A stretch of DNA of 25,368 nucleotides from Clostridia bacterium (lineage in GTDB: Bacteria; Bacillota; Clostridia; Oscillospirales; Acutalibacteraceae). Positions 1-6,498 of this stretch are shown here, piece by piece (positions within the stretch are counted from its first letter, which is position 1; the number at the start of each line of letters is the position of its first letter). Under the pieces are notes generated by a model. That model ran no database searches and was not told where the DNA came from. It was given only the letters and a program-made list of their open reading frames with translations. The stretch lies in contig JAGBSR010000197.1 of assembly GCA_017631745.1 (NCBI GenBank), positions 1-25,368 of the forward strand, read 5' to 3'. The position numbers were made by a program, and so were the translations under genes.

Positions 1-81
1 CCTCCGTTTTTAAAGAGAATTATAATCGGTTTATTGTAACACATTAAAACGAAAAAGTAAAGGATAATTATGAATTATCTT

Positions 82-136
82 TCGCTCGCCGCAGGGCATT
101 CTTTTTGCTATCGCTCAAAAAGAATCAAAAAAGCGA
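82..136 (-). repeat. Hairpin repeat, family B copy 1
   Basis: Perfect 10-bp inverted repeat ATTCTTTTTG / CAAAAAGAAT (98-107 and 116-125) with an 8-nt loop, flanked by a GC-rich tail (GCCCTGCGGCGAGCG on the minus strand). A related element lies at 18250-18300 with the same order: CGC-T-run, AT-rich stem, then GCC-TG-CGAG tail. The stem runs into the TGA stop of the dipeptidase gene. It could act as a weak 3'-end structure, but lacks a clean U-tract after the stem. Confidence 0.55.
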
Positions 137-991
137 TGTTGCATTCTCATAAAAAATCTTATCCAGTAACTCACTATCAAATCCACACACTGAAAGATAC
201 TCATACAAATCCATAACCTTATCAACCCCGTCAAGTTCAGGTGACATCTCTGCTCCGTCAAAGTCCGAGCCGAAAGCTATACTGTTTTCACCGCCAAGAG
301 ACAGCAGATACTCAATATTATCTCTTATTTTCTCAAAGGCACTCAGCCGACCCGTACCAAGAAAAGCAGGATAGAAGTTAAGCCCGATGAGTCCCCCACG
401 GCTGATGAGCTCTTTAATCTGCCACCTTTTGAGATTGCGGATGTGGTGGCAGATATCATAGCAGTTACTGTGGGTTGCCACTATCTTTATGCTGTCAATG
501 AGGCATACCTCATAAAATCCTTGCTCATTGAGATGTGACACATCAAGGGTCATATTGTACCTTGCCATTTCCCTGACGGCCTGCTTACCCAAAGGCTTCA
601 GACCGCCCGAAGCGTGTACCCCTGAAGCAAGGTCGTTTTCACCGTTCCAGGTAAGACTCATCATCTCAACTCCCCGACTTGTGAAATAAGCAATATTATC
701 AAGGTCACCCCCAAGGGCTGAGGCGTTCTCTATAGATAAATGAGCTGATACATTCGGACATCTCGAAATGATTGGCACTATCTCTTTGTCGTAGTAGTCA
801 AGGATATTTTTACAATAAGAAAAAGCAGTCTCTCCCTGTGGCTCGTCACTGAGCCAAATGGCAAAATACTGCTCATAGTTTTTTATGTCTTTTGCTTTCA
901 CGGCATTTATATGCAGGTCGCCGTCATAAAAGGATTTGTTTTCATTGTAACACCTTGTAATAGTGTCACAATGCAGGTCGTAATAATTCAT
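125..991 (-). CDS. Membrane dipeptidase-like protein (peptidase M19)
   Basis: Zinc dipeptidase of the renal-dipeptidase/M19 family, expected to hydrolyse dipeptides (in bacteria often D-amino-acid-containing ones). The metal-site pattern is visible in order: H-C-D at residues 7-9 (His7, Asp9), Glu88 in SIENA, DVSH with His153, THSN with His174, and GSDFDG at 241-246. At 288 residues it is a little shorter than typical family members, and its last codons fall in a hairpin repeat, so the extreme C-terminus may have been altered. No signal peptide is seen despite the family name, so it is probably cytoplasmic. Start ATG is preceded by AGGAG 6-8 nt away. It follows rnhB by about 50 nt on the same strand with no visible promoter between them, so co-transcription is likely. 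Family assignment is firm; the substrate is inferred. Confidence 0.88.
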   Translation of the reverse strand: MNYYDLHCDTITRCYNENKSFYDGDLHINAVKAKDIKNYEQYFAIWLSDEPQGETAFSYCKNILDYYDKEIVPIISRCPNVSAHLSIENASALGGDLDNIAYFTSRGVEMMSLTWNGENDLASGVHASGGLKPLGKQAVREMARYNMTLDVSHLNEQGFYEVCLIDSIKIVATHSNCYDICHHIRNLKRWQIKELISRGGLIGLNFYPAFLGTGRLSAFEKIRDNIEYLLSLGGENSIAFGSDFDGAEMSPELDGVDKVMDLYEYLSVCGFDSELLDKIFYENATSLF

Positions 992-1044
992 AGTCGACTC
1001 CTAACTGAACAAGGACGCCCATAGGACGCCCTCATAATTCATAA

Positions 1045-1641
1045 TCAACCAAGTATTTTTTTAAGGAAGCTTCGTCTGTGCTCATCGCAGATGCCGTGCT
1101 GAGCTATCATCTCATAGTGAAGCTTTGTGCCGTAGCCCTTGTGCTTTGCAAACTGATACTGTGGGTACTTCTCATCCATTTCAAGGCAATATCTGTCTCG
1201 GGTCACCTTAGCTAAGATCGAAGCCGCCGCTATTGATATGCTCTTGGCATCACCCTTGACAAGTGTTCTCTCTTCAATAGAAAGACCCGGCTTCTGATTG
1301 CCGTCGATAAGAGCAATGTCAGGCTTTATCTCAAGTCCCTCAACAGCCTGCCTCATAGCCTTGAAGGTTGCCTGAAGGATATTGATTTCGTCTATGGTTT
1401 TTGCATCTACCATTACTACAGAATATGCAAGAGCCTTTTCTTTTATTATATCAAAAAGCATATCTCTCTTTTTTTCGCTGAGCTTTTTCGAGTCGTTGAT
1501 ACCCTCGATTTCGCAGTCGACAGGCAAGATAACTGCTGCTGCACATACAGGTCCGCATAAGGGGCCCCTGCCTGCTTCATCAACACCGCAGACTACCTTA
1601 TAGCCCTCAGCTATGGCTTGTTTTTCATATTCGTAGGTCAT
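1045..1641 (-). CDS. rnhB: Ribonuclease HII
   Basis: Endonuclease that cleaves the RNA strand of RNA-DNA hybrids and incises at single ribonucleotides misincorporated in DNA. The signature GVDEAGRGPLCGPV is at residues 19-32, with catalytic Asp21 and Glu22. Further acidic residues are Asp113 in LIDGNQ and Asp131 in KGDAKS, followed by the SIAAASILAKVTRDR block typical of type 2 RNase H. The 198-residue length is normal for RNase HII. The start ATG has the upstream purine stretch AAGGAAGGAAA. A promoter is seen just upstream at 1707-1736. It is the first gene of a two-gene unit with the M19 dipeptidase. Confidence 0.96.
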   Translation of the reverse strand: MTYEYEKQAIAEGYKVVCGVDEAGRGPLCGPVCAAAVILPVDCEIEGINDSKKLSEKKRDMLFDIIKEKALAYSVVMVDAKTIDEINILQATFKAMRQAVEGLEIKPDIALIDGNQKPGLSIEERTLVKGDAKSISIAAASILAKVTRDRYCLEMDEKYPQYQFAKHKGYGTKLHYEMIAQHGICDEHRRSFLKKILG

Positions 1642-1706
1642 TTGTGTTTCCTTCCTTTATTCTCCTTACCGCTTATAGGGTAATGTTTCTGAAATATAAT
1701 GAAACG

Positions 1707-1736
1707 ATTATAACATAAAAGGCTGTCTTTTTTCAA
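1707..1736 (-). promoter_or_regulatory. Sigma-A-type promoter for rnhB
   Basis: On the minus strand TTGAAA and TATAAT are separated by 18 bp, about 65 bp before the rnhB start. It lies just past the terminator of the TetR operon, so rnhB has its own start. Confidence 0.65.
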
Positions 1737-1747
1737 TATAAAGCAAC

Positions 1748-1778
1748 AAAAAAGCCCTTGACCCGAATGGTCAAAGGC
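1748..1778 (-). terminator. Intrinsic terminator of the TetR operon
   Basis: Minus-strand RNA forms a 10-bp stem GCCUUUGACC / GGUCAAGGGC (one G-U pair) with a 5-nt loop, followed by UUUUUU. The stop codon of the 45-aa ORF at 1771-1773 lies inside the 5' arm of the stem. Confidence 0.9.
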
Positions 1779-1908
1779 CTGTAAATCCTGAACCGAAAGC
1801 TACTGCTATAGCCATTGAAACCGCTATTAAAGCAGCGGCAAAAACAATACCCTTCAATACAGCAATCAATATTTTACCCACTGACATTTTCTTTTTAGGT
1901 TTGCTCAC
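1771..1908 (-). CDS. Small predicted membrane peptide, 45 aa
   Basis: Unrecognised small ORF. From a GTG start (1906-1908) it encodes a basic head MSKPKKKMSVGK followed by one long hydrophobic stretch (about residues 13-38, rich in I, L, V, A) and a short tail ending in GFTGL: a one-helix membrane peptide with its N-terminus probably inside. The GTG overlaps the last codons of the TetR-type gene in another frame, so translation could be coupled; an in-frame ATG at 1885-1887 would give 38 residues. No strong SD is seen. The TGA lies within the terminator stem, meaning ribosomes reaching the end could affect terminator folding. That it is expressed is inferred from composition, coupling and the fact that it fills the gap to the terminator. 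Confidence 0.5.
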   Translation of the reverse strand: MSKPKKKMSVGKILIAVLKGIVFAAALIAVSMAIAVAFGSGFTGL

Positions 1909-2548
1909 TATTATCATCATTCAGATATTCTCCCATAATATTATGAATATCTCTCTCTGAATTGTTCTTAAGCCCTAAAGTACAGCCGGTAATAATTTCC
2001 ATTATATCTTCAATCGGCTTGCTGCAATCTTCTTTAATCCACTCCGTAATTACCGCCATAATGCCGTTGAGGTAATACATCATTACATAGTTTCTGTTTT
2101 CCTTGGGATAACCGAATTTATCGAGAACAGTATTGTAGACAACATTAAACATTTCTTTATGAACATCTTCAAAATTAAAAGTTTTATAGTGAAGCATTAT
2201 AGTTATAAATATTTCTTTATTGTCTTTGACATATGTCAGAAACGGAGAAAGATACTTGTCTGATATAAAAACAAGTTCGTGAAGCTCGCATTCGTTAAGA
2301 TTATCTTTTACAGACTTGACATCTTCTGTAAAGTAAGTCCAAAAATCGTTAAGAAGATATCTCGTTGTCTCCTCAAGCAAATCGCCTATTGTTTCATAAT
2401 GAAGATAAAAGGTTGAACGGTTTACGCCTGCTTTTTTGCATATTTCACTGACTGTGATATACTCAAAGGGTTTCTCTTTCAGAAGAGAGATTAATGCAAG
2501 ATCCATTTTCACAGCAGTATTGAAGTATTTACTTTCTGATTTATTCAT
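1895..2548 (-). CDS. TetR/AcrR-family transcriptional regulator
   Basis: 217-residue regulator. The N-terminal helix-turn-helix is clear at about residues 30-58: ITVSEICKKAGVNRSTFYLH, the classical TetR pattern ending in the STFYxHY motif. The C-terminal ligand/dimer region (60-217) resembles clostridial TetR proteins, with a long helical domain and no recognisable ligand signature. Start ATG is preceded by AAGGAGTGG. It lies 21 nt after the two-helix membrane protein gene, and the 45-aa ORF overlaps its end. A perfect 19-bp palindrome upstream of the operon (2970-2988) is a good operator candidate, suggesting autorepression. The ligand is unknown. Confidence 0.9.
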   Translation of the reverse strand: MNKSESKYFNTAVKMDLALISLLKEKPFEYITVSEICKKAGVNRSTFYLHYETIGDLLEETTRYLLNDFWTYFTEDVKSVKDNLNECELHELVFISDKYLSPFLTYVKDNKEIFITIMLHYKTFNFEDVHKEMFNVVYNTVLDKFGYPKENRNYVMMYYLNGIMAVITEWIKEDCSKPIEDIMEIITGCTLGLKNNSERDIHNIMGEYLNDDNSEQT

Positions 2549-2569
2549 ACCGCCACTCCTTGCATAAGT

Positions 2570-2920
2570 TTATTTATCTGCTATTTCCCTGGCTAATCTG
2601 ACTATATCGTATGCATATTTAGCCTTGCCTTTTTCCAGCATCTTTTTATATATAGGATAGTTTACGCCACAGCCGATAAATCCGCCTATGCCGATTATTA
2701 TACCCAACGCCATAGTCCATTCGCCTGAAGTAATAACACCCATTGAAAGACTCATACCTGTGCCTGCAACAAGGCTTGATATCACACCGAAGCTATATGC
2801 AAAAATCTCAGCAGGTTGCTTTGCTTTTCTGTCTAATTTTTTTAGTGCAATAATTTTGGAATTTTCCTTTGGTGCATATTCCTTAGCTATTGCTTCAGCC
2901 AATATTTTGTCTGTGTCCAC
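2570..2920 (-). CDS. Two-helix membrane protein of unknown function
   Basis: 116 residues from a GTG start. The start is set by a strong SD (AAAGGGGG on the minus strand, 2928-2934 on plus) 7 nt before the GTG at 2918-2920; an ATG nine codons upstream has no SD and would include the SD in its coding region. A short basic, amphipathic N-terminal part (about 1-38, LKKLDRKAKQPAEIF) is followed by two hydrophobic segments (about 40-63 and 68-90), then a conserved-looking NYPIYKKMLEKGKAKYAYDI tail. I recall homologues in other clostridia that carry the label dihydropteridine reductase; nothing in the sequence (no Rossmann motif, two membrane spans) supports that. First gene of the TetR operon. Confidence 0.75.
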   Translation of the reverse strand: MDTDKILAEAIAKEYAPKENSKIIALKKLDRKAKQPAEIFAYSFGVISSLVAGTGMSLSMGVITSGEWTMALGIIIGIGGFIGCGVNYPIYKKMLEKGKAKYAYDIVRLAREIADK

Positions 2921-2969
2921 TCTGTAACCCCCTTTGATTTTATACATAAAGTTTACAGTTTAATGAAAA

Positions 2970-2988
2970 ATAAGTGAACAACACTTAT
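2970..2988. promoter_or_regulatory. Candidate TetR operator, 19-bp palindrome
   Basis: ATAAGTG-AACAA-CACTTAT: perfect 7-bp arms around a 5-bp centre, 50 bp upstream of the first start codon of the TetR operon. Size and symmetry fit a TetR-family operator. A TTGTTC/TTCACT -35-like stretch overlaps it on the minus strand, but the -10 is ambiguous. Confidence 0.55.
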
Positions 2989-3062
2989 CAGCTGAAATGT
3001 TGATTTTTAAATTATCTCAATGTAAATTTCCGTAGATTCATTTTCATAGAAGCAAAAACCGA

Positions 3063-3578
3063 TTATAATTCTATATCAGCCTTATACTTATTGTCAATGA
3101 GTATATAATCGACTCCGTGCTTCTGAGCTGATATGAGCATATTCTTATTGTCCTGCAATACACTGTCTAAAGTGCACCCTTCGTCATCGATACGGTTTTC
3201 GATGATATTGGCATATACCTTTATATCTTCAATGTTATTTCTGATATACTTCTCGCTCATTATCAGACAGCAATATCTGATATTATCGAGATATTCACCT
3301 GAAAAATCCTTCTTCCAGTCAAAGGGTATATAACAGCCCTCGACTATCAGATTCTGTTTGTTTTCTATGGCAGTTTTAATCATCTCTCTGACTATAGGCC
3401 AGAGATACTCCGTCAGCTTTTCGTCGTTGCTTAAGGGTGTAAGGTCGGTATTACCGCTTCTGATAAGTCCCATTTTAAGGTGGTCGATTGAAAGATAAGG
3501 GTATTGGTACTTTTCAAGAAGTCTCTGAGCCAAGAGGGTTTTGCCTGTATGGGATGCACCTGCAATAAGTATAATCAT
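3063..3578 (-). CDS. P-loop kinase-like ATP-binding protein
   Basis: 171 residues. A Walker A motif GASHTGKT is at residues 7-14, directly after an N-terminal beta strand (MIILIA), as in adenylate/shikimate kinase-like and 2-phosphoglycerate kinase-like small-molecule kinases. An LSIDHLKMGL segment at about 30-39 occupies the usual nucleotide-monophosphate/substrate region, and NLIVEGCYIPF at about 75-85 looks like the second beta strand with its acidic residue. The substrate cannot be read from sequence. SD AAAGGTAGTG precedes the ATG. It lies 29 nt after the esterase gene on the same strand and probably shares its transcript. Confidence 0.75.
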   Translation of the reverse strand: MIILIAGASHTGKTLLAQRLLEKYQYPYLSIDHLKMGLIRSGNTDLTPLSNDEKLTEYLWPIVREMIKTAIENKQNLIVEGCYIPFDWKKDFSGEYLDNIRYCCLIMSEKYIRNNIEDIKVYANIIENRIDDEGCTLDSVLQDNKNMLISAQKHGVDYILIDNKYKADIEL

Positions 3579-3607
3579 AGTTTCACTACCTTTTTGTAAA
3601 TCGTGAA

Positions 3608-4351
3608 TTATTTTTGCTTCTGCCAGAAATCCACTGCATTTTCAAACCAAGGTTCGGCTATCGTATCTTTTGCAAGACCTGCACCGTGACCGATACCCTC
3701 ATATTCCTCAACCTTGCAGGGTATGCCGAACCCGAAGAGCCTGTCTCTTAGCATTTTGCTGTTGAGTGGGTGTACCACATCATCGGCTGTGCCGTACCAC
3801 ATAAAGGTGGGTGGATAGTCTTTATCGGCACTGACCTCAACTGACAGCTTCTTTATCATAGCCTCATCGGCATTTCTGCCAAGAAGATTATTTCTCGAGC
3901 CCTTATGGGTATGCTCACCCATAGATATTACAGGGTAGCAGAGTATAACAGCTGTCGGCTTCGGTGTACCCCAATCTTCAAGGCAATAGCTTGCTGCAAG
4001 ATGTCCTCCTGCTGAGCTGCCCCATATTGACCAGTTGGCAGTATCAAGCTTCCACTCGTCAGCCTTTGAGAAAACCTCTTCGATTGCTCTTTTCAGATCC
4101 TGTTGAGGCTGCGGATACCGAGCCTTTTTCTTTACCCTATAGGTAAGCACAAAAGCGTGATAGCCGAGTCTGTTCAGTTCCTCGGCATAGGGAGTACCCT
4201 CACCGGATGAGCAGACCATACTATATCCCCCACCGGGACATATTATGGCAAAGGGATGGACTTTGCCGTCGTTTATCAGATAAGGGGTCAAGGCATAGGC
4301 GTTGGGCTCTGATTTGTCACACATACCCTTTATAAATCCGAAAATGCTCAT
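3608..4351 (-). CDS. Alpha/beta hydrolase, BD-FAE-like esterase
   Basis: 247-residue cytoplasmic esterase/lipase-type hydrolase. Oxyanion-hole motif CPGGGYS is at about 38-44 (the HGGG equivalent), the nucleophile Ser113 is in GSSAGG (GxSxG), the acid is probably Asp190 or Asp191 in WYGTADDVVH, and the base is His222 in GIGHGAGL. This layout matches the bacterial BD-FAE/acetyl-xylan-esterase-like group, which removes acyl groups from sugars or small esters; the actual substrate is inferred only. No signal peptide. Strong SD CGGAGGTG 6 nt before the ATG. First gene of a pair with the P-loop protein. Confidence 0.85.
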   Translation of the reverse strand: MSIFGFIKGMCDKSEPNAYALTPYLINDGKVHPFAIICPGGGYSMVCSSGEGTPYAEELNRLGYHAFVLTYRVKKKARYPQPQQDLKRAIEEVFSKADEWKLDTANWSIWGSSAGGHLAASYCLEDWGTPKPTAVILCYPVISMGEHTHKGSRNNLLGRNADEAMIKKLSVEVSADKDYPPTFMWYGTADDVVHPLNSKMLRDRLFGFGIPCKVEEYEGIGHGAGLAKDTIAEPWFENAVDFWQKQK

Positions 4352-4413
4352 TGTTTCACCTCCGGGATGCTTGCTGATAAATAATGAATATTGAATAACG
4401 AATAATTGTGGTG

Positions 4414-4475
4414 GTCAGCAGAGCTGACATTGTAACCCCTCTGTCACTTCGTGACATCTCCCCTGAAGGGGGAGA
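4414..4475. repeat. Three tandem short hairpins
   Basis: Three perfect inverted repeats in a row: GTCAGC-AGA-GCTGAC (4414-4428), TGTCAC-TTC-GTGACA (4442-4456) and TCTCCCC-TGAAG-GGGGAGA (4457-4475). They sit in the 227-bp gap upstream of the esterase and downstream of the small ATPase. The rest of the gap holds short AT-rich and ATCACTC-type direct repeats. Such intergenic hairpin strings are common in clostridial genomes. Confidence 0.6.
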
Positions 4476-4536
4476 CGGCTAAGACAGAGCATCTGATTAA
4501 GAGTTTAGCTCCTCACTCATCACCTATCACTCATCA

Positions 4537-4569
4537 CCTAAATAAAGCTGCCGCATTTGCGACAGCTTT
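4537..4569 (-). terminator. Terminator-like hairpin after the small ATPase
   Basis: 11-bp stem AAAGCTGCCGC / GCGACAGCTTT (one mismatch on plus, G-U on minus) with a 4-nt ATTT loop, 10 nt past the stop of the ATPase gene. The trailing T-run on the minus strand is short (UUUAUUU). Confidence 0.7.
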
Positions 4570-4578
4570 TGGTTTGTT

Positions 4579-4998
4579 TTATTCAAGGACTGTGCAGAAG
4601 TTGAAGATTGCTGCAGGAAGTTCATCTTTATCAGCTGAGATTGTGAATACGAAATTCTTCTCATGTGCTGATGAAAGCTCGTAAATCTTCTCAAGGAATT
4701 CAGCAAGTGCTTCGTAGTTTCTGCCACCGATACGAAGTGTAGCATCTACAAGTACATCTGTGATGTCGTGGTTGCCTGCACATACGCCTGCAAGGAAACC
4801 GAAGAATGATGCATAACCCTTAATCTCGTAATCGTCAGTAGCAATAAGTCTTGCCTGATAGTTTACGTCATATGTTAACTTGGTTTCTTTCTCCACGCAA
4901 ACCACGTTACCCTTTGAAGTTTCAACAGCCTGGTTTACGCAAGAAATCAAGCGCTTAGTTTTACCTGAACCTTTGTGTCCTAAAATAATAGAAATCAT
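4579..4998 (-). CDS. Small P-loop ATPase-like protein
   Basis: 139 residues with Walker A GHKGSGKT at 7-14 and a Walker B-like strand ITDVLVDATL at about 79-88. The rest is a minimal alpha/beta P-loop fold. Clostridial homologues tend to be labelled twitching-motility (PilT)-like, but the protein is far too short for PilT and lacks its other boxes, so I leave the function open. Strong SD AAAGGAGGAATT precedes the ATG. It starts 74 nt downstream of pgi with a small hairpin between, so it may be co-transcribed with pgi. Confidence 0.75.
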   Translation of the reverse strand: MISIILGHKGSGKTKRLISCVNQAVETSKGNVVCVEKETKLTYDVNYQARLIATDDYEIKGYASFFGFLAGVCAGNHDITDVLVDATLRIGGRNYEALAEFLEKIYELSSAHEKNFVFTISADKDELPAAIFNFCTVLE

Positions 4999-5027
4999 TT
5001 ATAATTCCTCCTTTTATTTATTGCTTC

Positions 5028-5049
5028 GCAGATGTTTTGAGGCATCTGC
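5028..5049. other. Short hairpin between pgi and the small ATPase
   Basis: 7-bp perfect stem GCAGATG / CATCTGC with an 8-nt loop. No T-run follows on the minus strand, so it is not a convincing terminator; it may be a processing or attenuation structure. Confidence 0.35.
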
Positions 5050-5072
5050 TATTCAATTACACCTTTATTATA

Positions 5073-6413
5073 TCACTTACCGAGTCTTTCTTCAAGTACT
5101 TCTTTCTCATTTTCATAGCCGGGTTTGCCTAAAAGTGCAAACATATTCTTCTTATAGCTTTCTACACCGGGCTGGTCAAAGGGGTTAATGCCTAAAACAT
5201 AGCCTGAAACTGCACAAGCCTTCTCGAAGAAATAAATGAGATAGCCAAGTGATTTTTCTGTCATGTCCTCATTTTCGATAACGATGTTAGCAACACCGCC
5301 GTCGTTATGGGCAAGGACTGTGCCCTGATATGCCTTTTCGTTTACGAAAGACATTGACTTGCCTGTAAGGAAGTTGAGACCGTCTACATTTTCAGGATCT
5401 TCCTTGATGTAGATTTCCTTCTTGGGCTTTGCGAAATTAACAACTGTCTCAAACATTATTCTTTCGCCTTCCTGGATATACTGACCAAGAGAGTGAAGAT
5501 CTGTTGAGAAAATTGCCGAAGTGGGGAAAAGGCCCTTGCCTTCCTTGCCTTCGCTTTCGCCGAAGAGCTGCTTGAGCCACTCGTTCATCATTGTAAATGA
5601 AGGCTCGTAGCTGATATACATTTCAGTTTTCTTACCCTTATTATAAAGAGCATTTCTGATTGCAACATATTTATAGCAGTCGTTCTTATCGATATCTGTA
5701 TCCATAAGCTCACTTCTTGCATCTGCAGCACCCTGCATAAGAGCATCGATATCGATACCTGCAGCAGCGATGGGAAGAAGACCTACGGCTGTGAGTACTG
5801 AATATCTGCCGCCGACATCATCGGGTACTACGAAGGTTTCATAGCCCTCTTTGTCTGCAAGGTTTTTAAGGGTACCCTTAGCCTTATCGGTGGTAACGAA
5901 AATTCTTTCTGCTGCACCCTCTTTGCCGTACTTCTCAGTGAGAAGCTCACGGAAAACTCTGAATGCAATAGCAGGCTCTGTTGTTGTGCCTGACTTTGAA
6001 ATTACGTTAACACTGAAGTCTTTACCGTCACAGATTTCAATAAGCTCGTTAAGATATGAGGGTGAAATGCTGTTGCCTGCATAATAGATAGCAGGTGTGC
6101 CCTTGCGAAGGTCATTGTAATTCTGACTATTTACAAATTCGATAACAGCTCTTGCACCCAGATATGAGCCGCCGATACCGATAACGATAAGGATATCGCT
6201 GTTTTTCTTTATCTTTTCTGCAGCGACCTTGATTCTCTCAAATTCGTCTTTGTCGTAATCTACGGGAAGGTCTACCCAACCTGTAAAGTCGTTGCCTAAG
6301 CCTGTTTTATTGTGTAAGTCGTTGTGTGCCTTTGTAATTTTATCCTGATAAGAATAAATCTCATCACTGCTTACAAAAGCTGAAACATATTTGTCTTTTA
6401 AGTTTACTGACAT
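5073..6413 (-). CDS. pgi: Glucose-6-phosphate isomerase
   Basis: Interconverts glucose 6-phosphate and fructose 6-phosphate in glycolysis, in the cytoplasm. Seen motifs: GIGGSYLGARAVIEF (about 78-92), VISKSGTTTEPAIAFR (about 137-152), the family signature VGGRYSVLTAVGLLPIA (about 200-216), HSLGQYIQEGER with catalytic Glu (about 308-319), and HNDGG plus the C-terminal NPFDQPGVESYKKN with the active-site Lys. The 446-residue length is that of the short Bacillus/clostridial form. SD TCAGGAGAG precedes the ATG. It has its own consensus-like promoter 35-60 bp upstream, between dacA-type gene and pgi. Confidence 0.97.
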   Translation of the reverse strand: MSVNLKDKYVSAFVSSDEIYSYQDKITKAHNDLHNKTGLGNDFTGWVDLPVDYDKDEFERIKVAAEKIKKNSDILIVIGIGGSYLGARAVIEFVNSQNYNDLRKGTPAIYYAGNSISPSYLNELIEICDGKDFSVNVISKSGTTTEPAIAFRVFRELLTEKYGKEGAAERIFVTTDKAKGTLKNLADKEGYETFVVPDDVGGRYSVLTAVGLLPIAAAGIDIDALMQGAADARSELMDTDIDKNDCYKYVAIRNALYNKGKKTEMYISYEPSFTMMNEWLKQLFGESEGKEGKGLFPTSAIFSTDLHSLGQYIQEGERIMFETVVNFAKPKKEIYIKEDPENVDGLNFLTGKSMSFVNEKAYQGTVLAHNDGGVANIVIENEDMTEKSLGYLIYFFEKACAVSGYVLGINPFDQPGVESYKKNMFALLGKPGYENEKEVLEERLGK

Positions 6414-6451
6414 AGTTTTTCTCTCCTGAGATTAGTTTATCTATTTAGGTT

Positions 6452-6480
6452 ATTTTAATATAATTTTCACCATTTGTCAA
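6452..6480 (-). promoter_or_regulatory. Sigma-A promoter for pgi
   Basis: Minus strand TTGACA, 17-bp spacer, TAAAAT. It lies in the short gap right after the carboxypeptidase stop, so pgi is transcribed independently. Confidence 0.8.
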
Positions 6481-6498
6481 CTGATATAACTATAAAAA

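Noticed and set aside
1000..1044. Short direct repeat AGGACGCCC in the dipeptidase-rnhB gap
   Set aside because: Only two units of about 11 nt; too short to support as an element.
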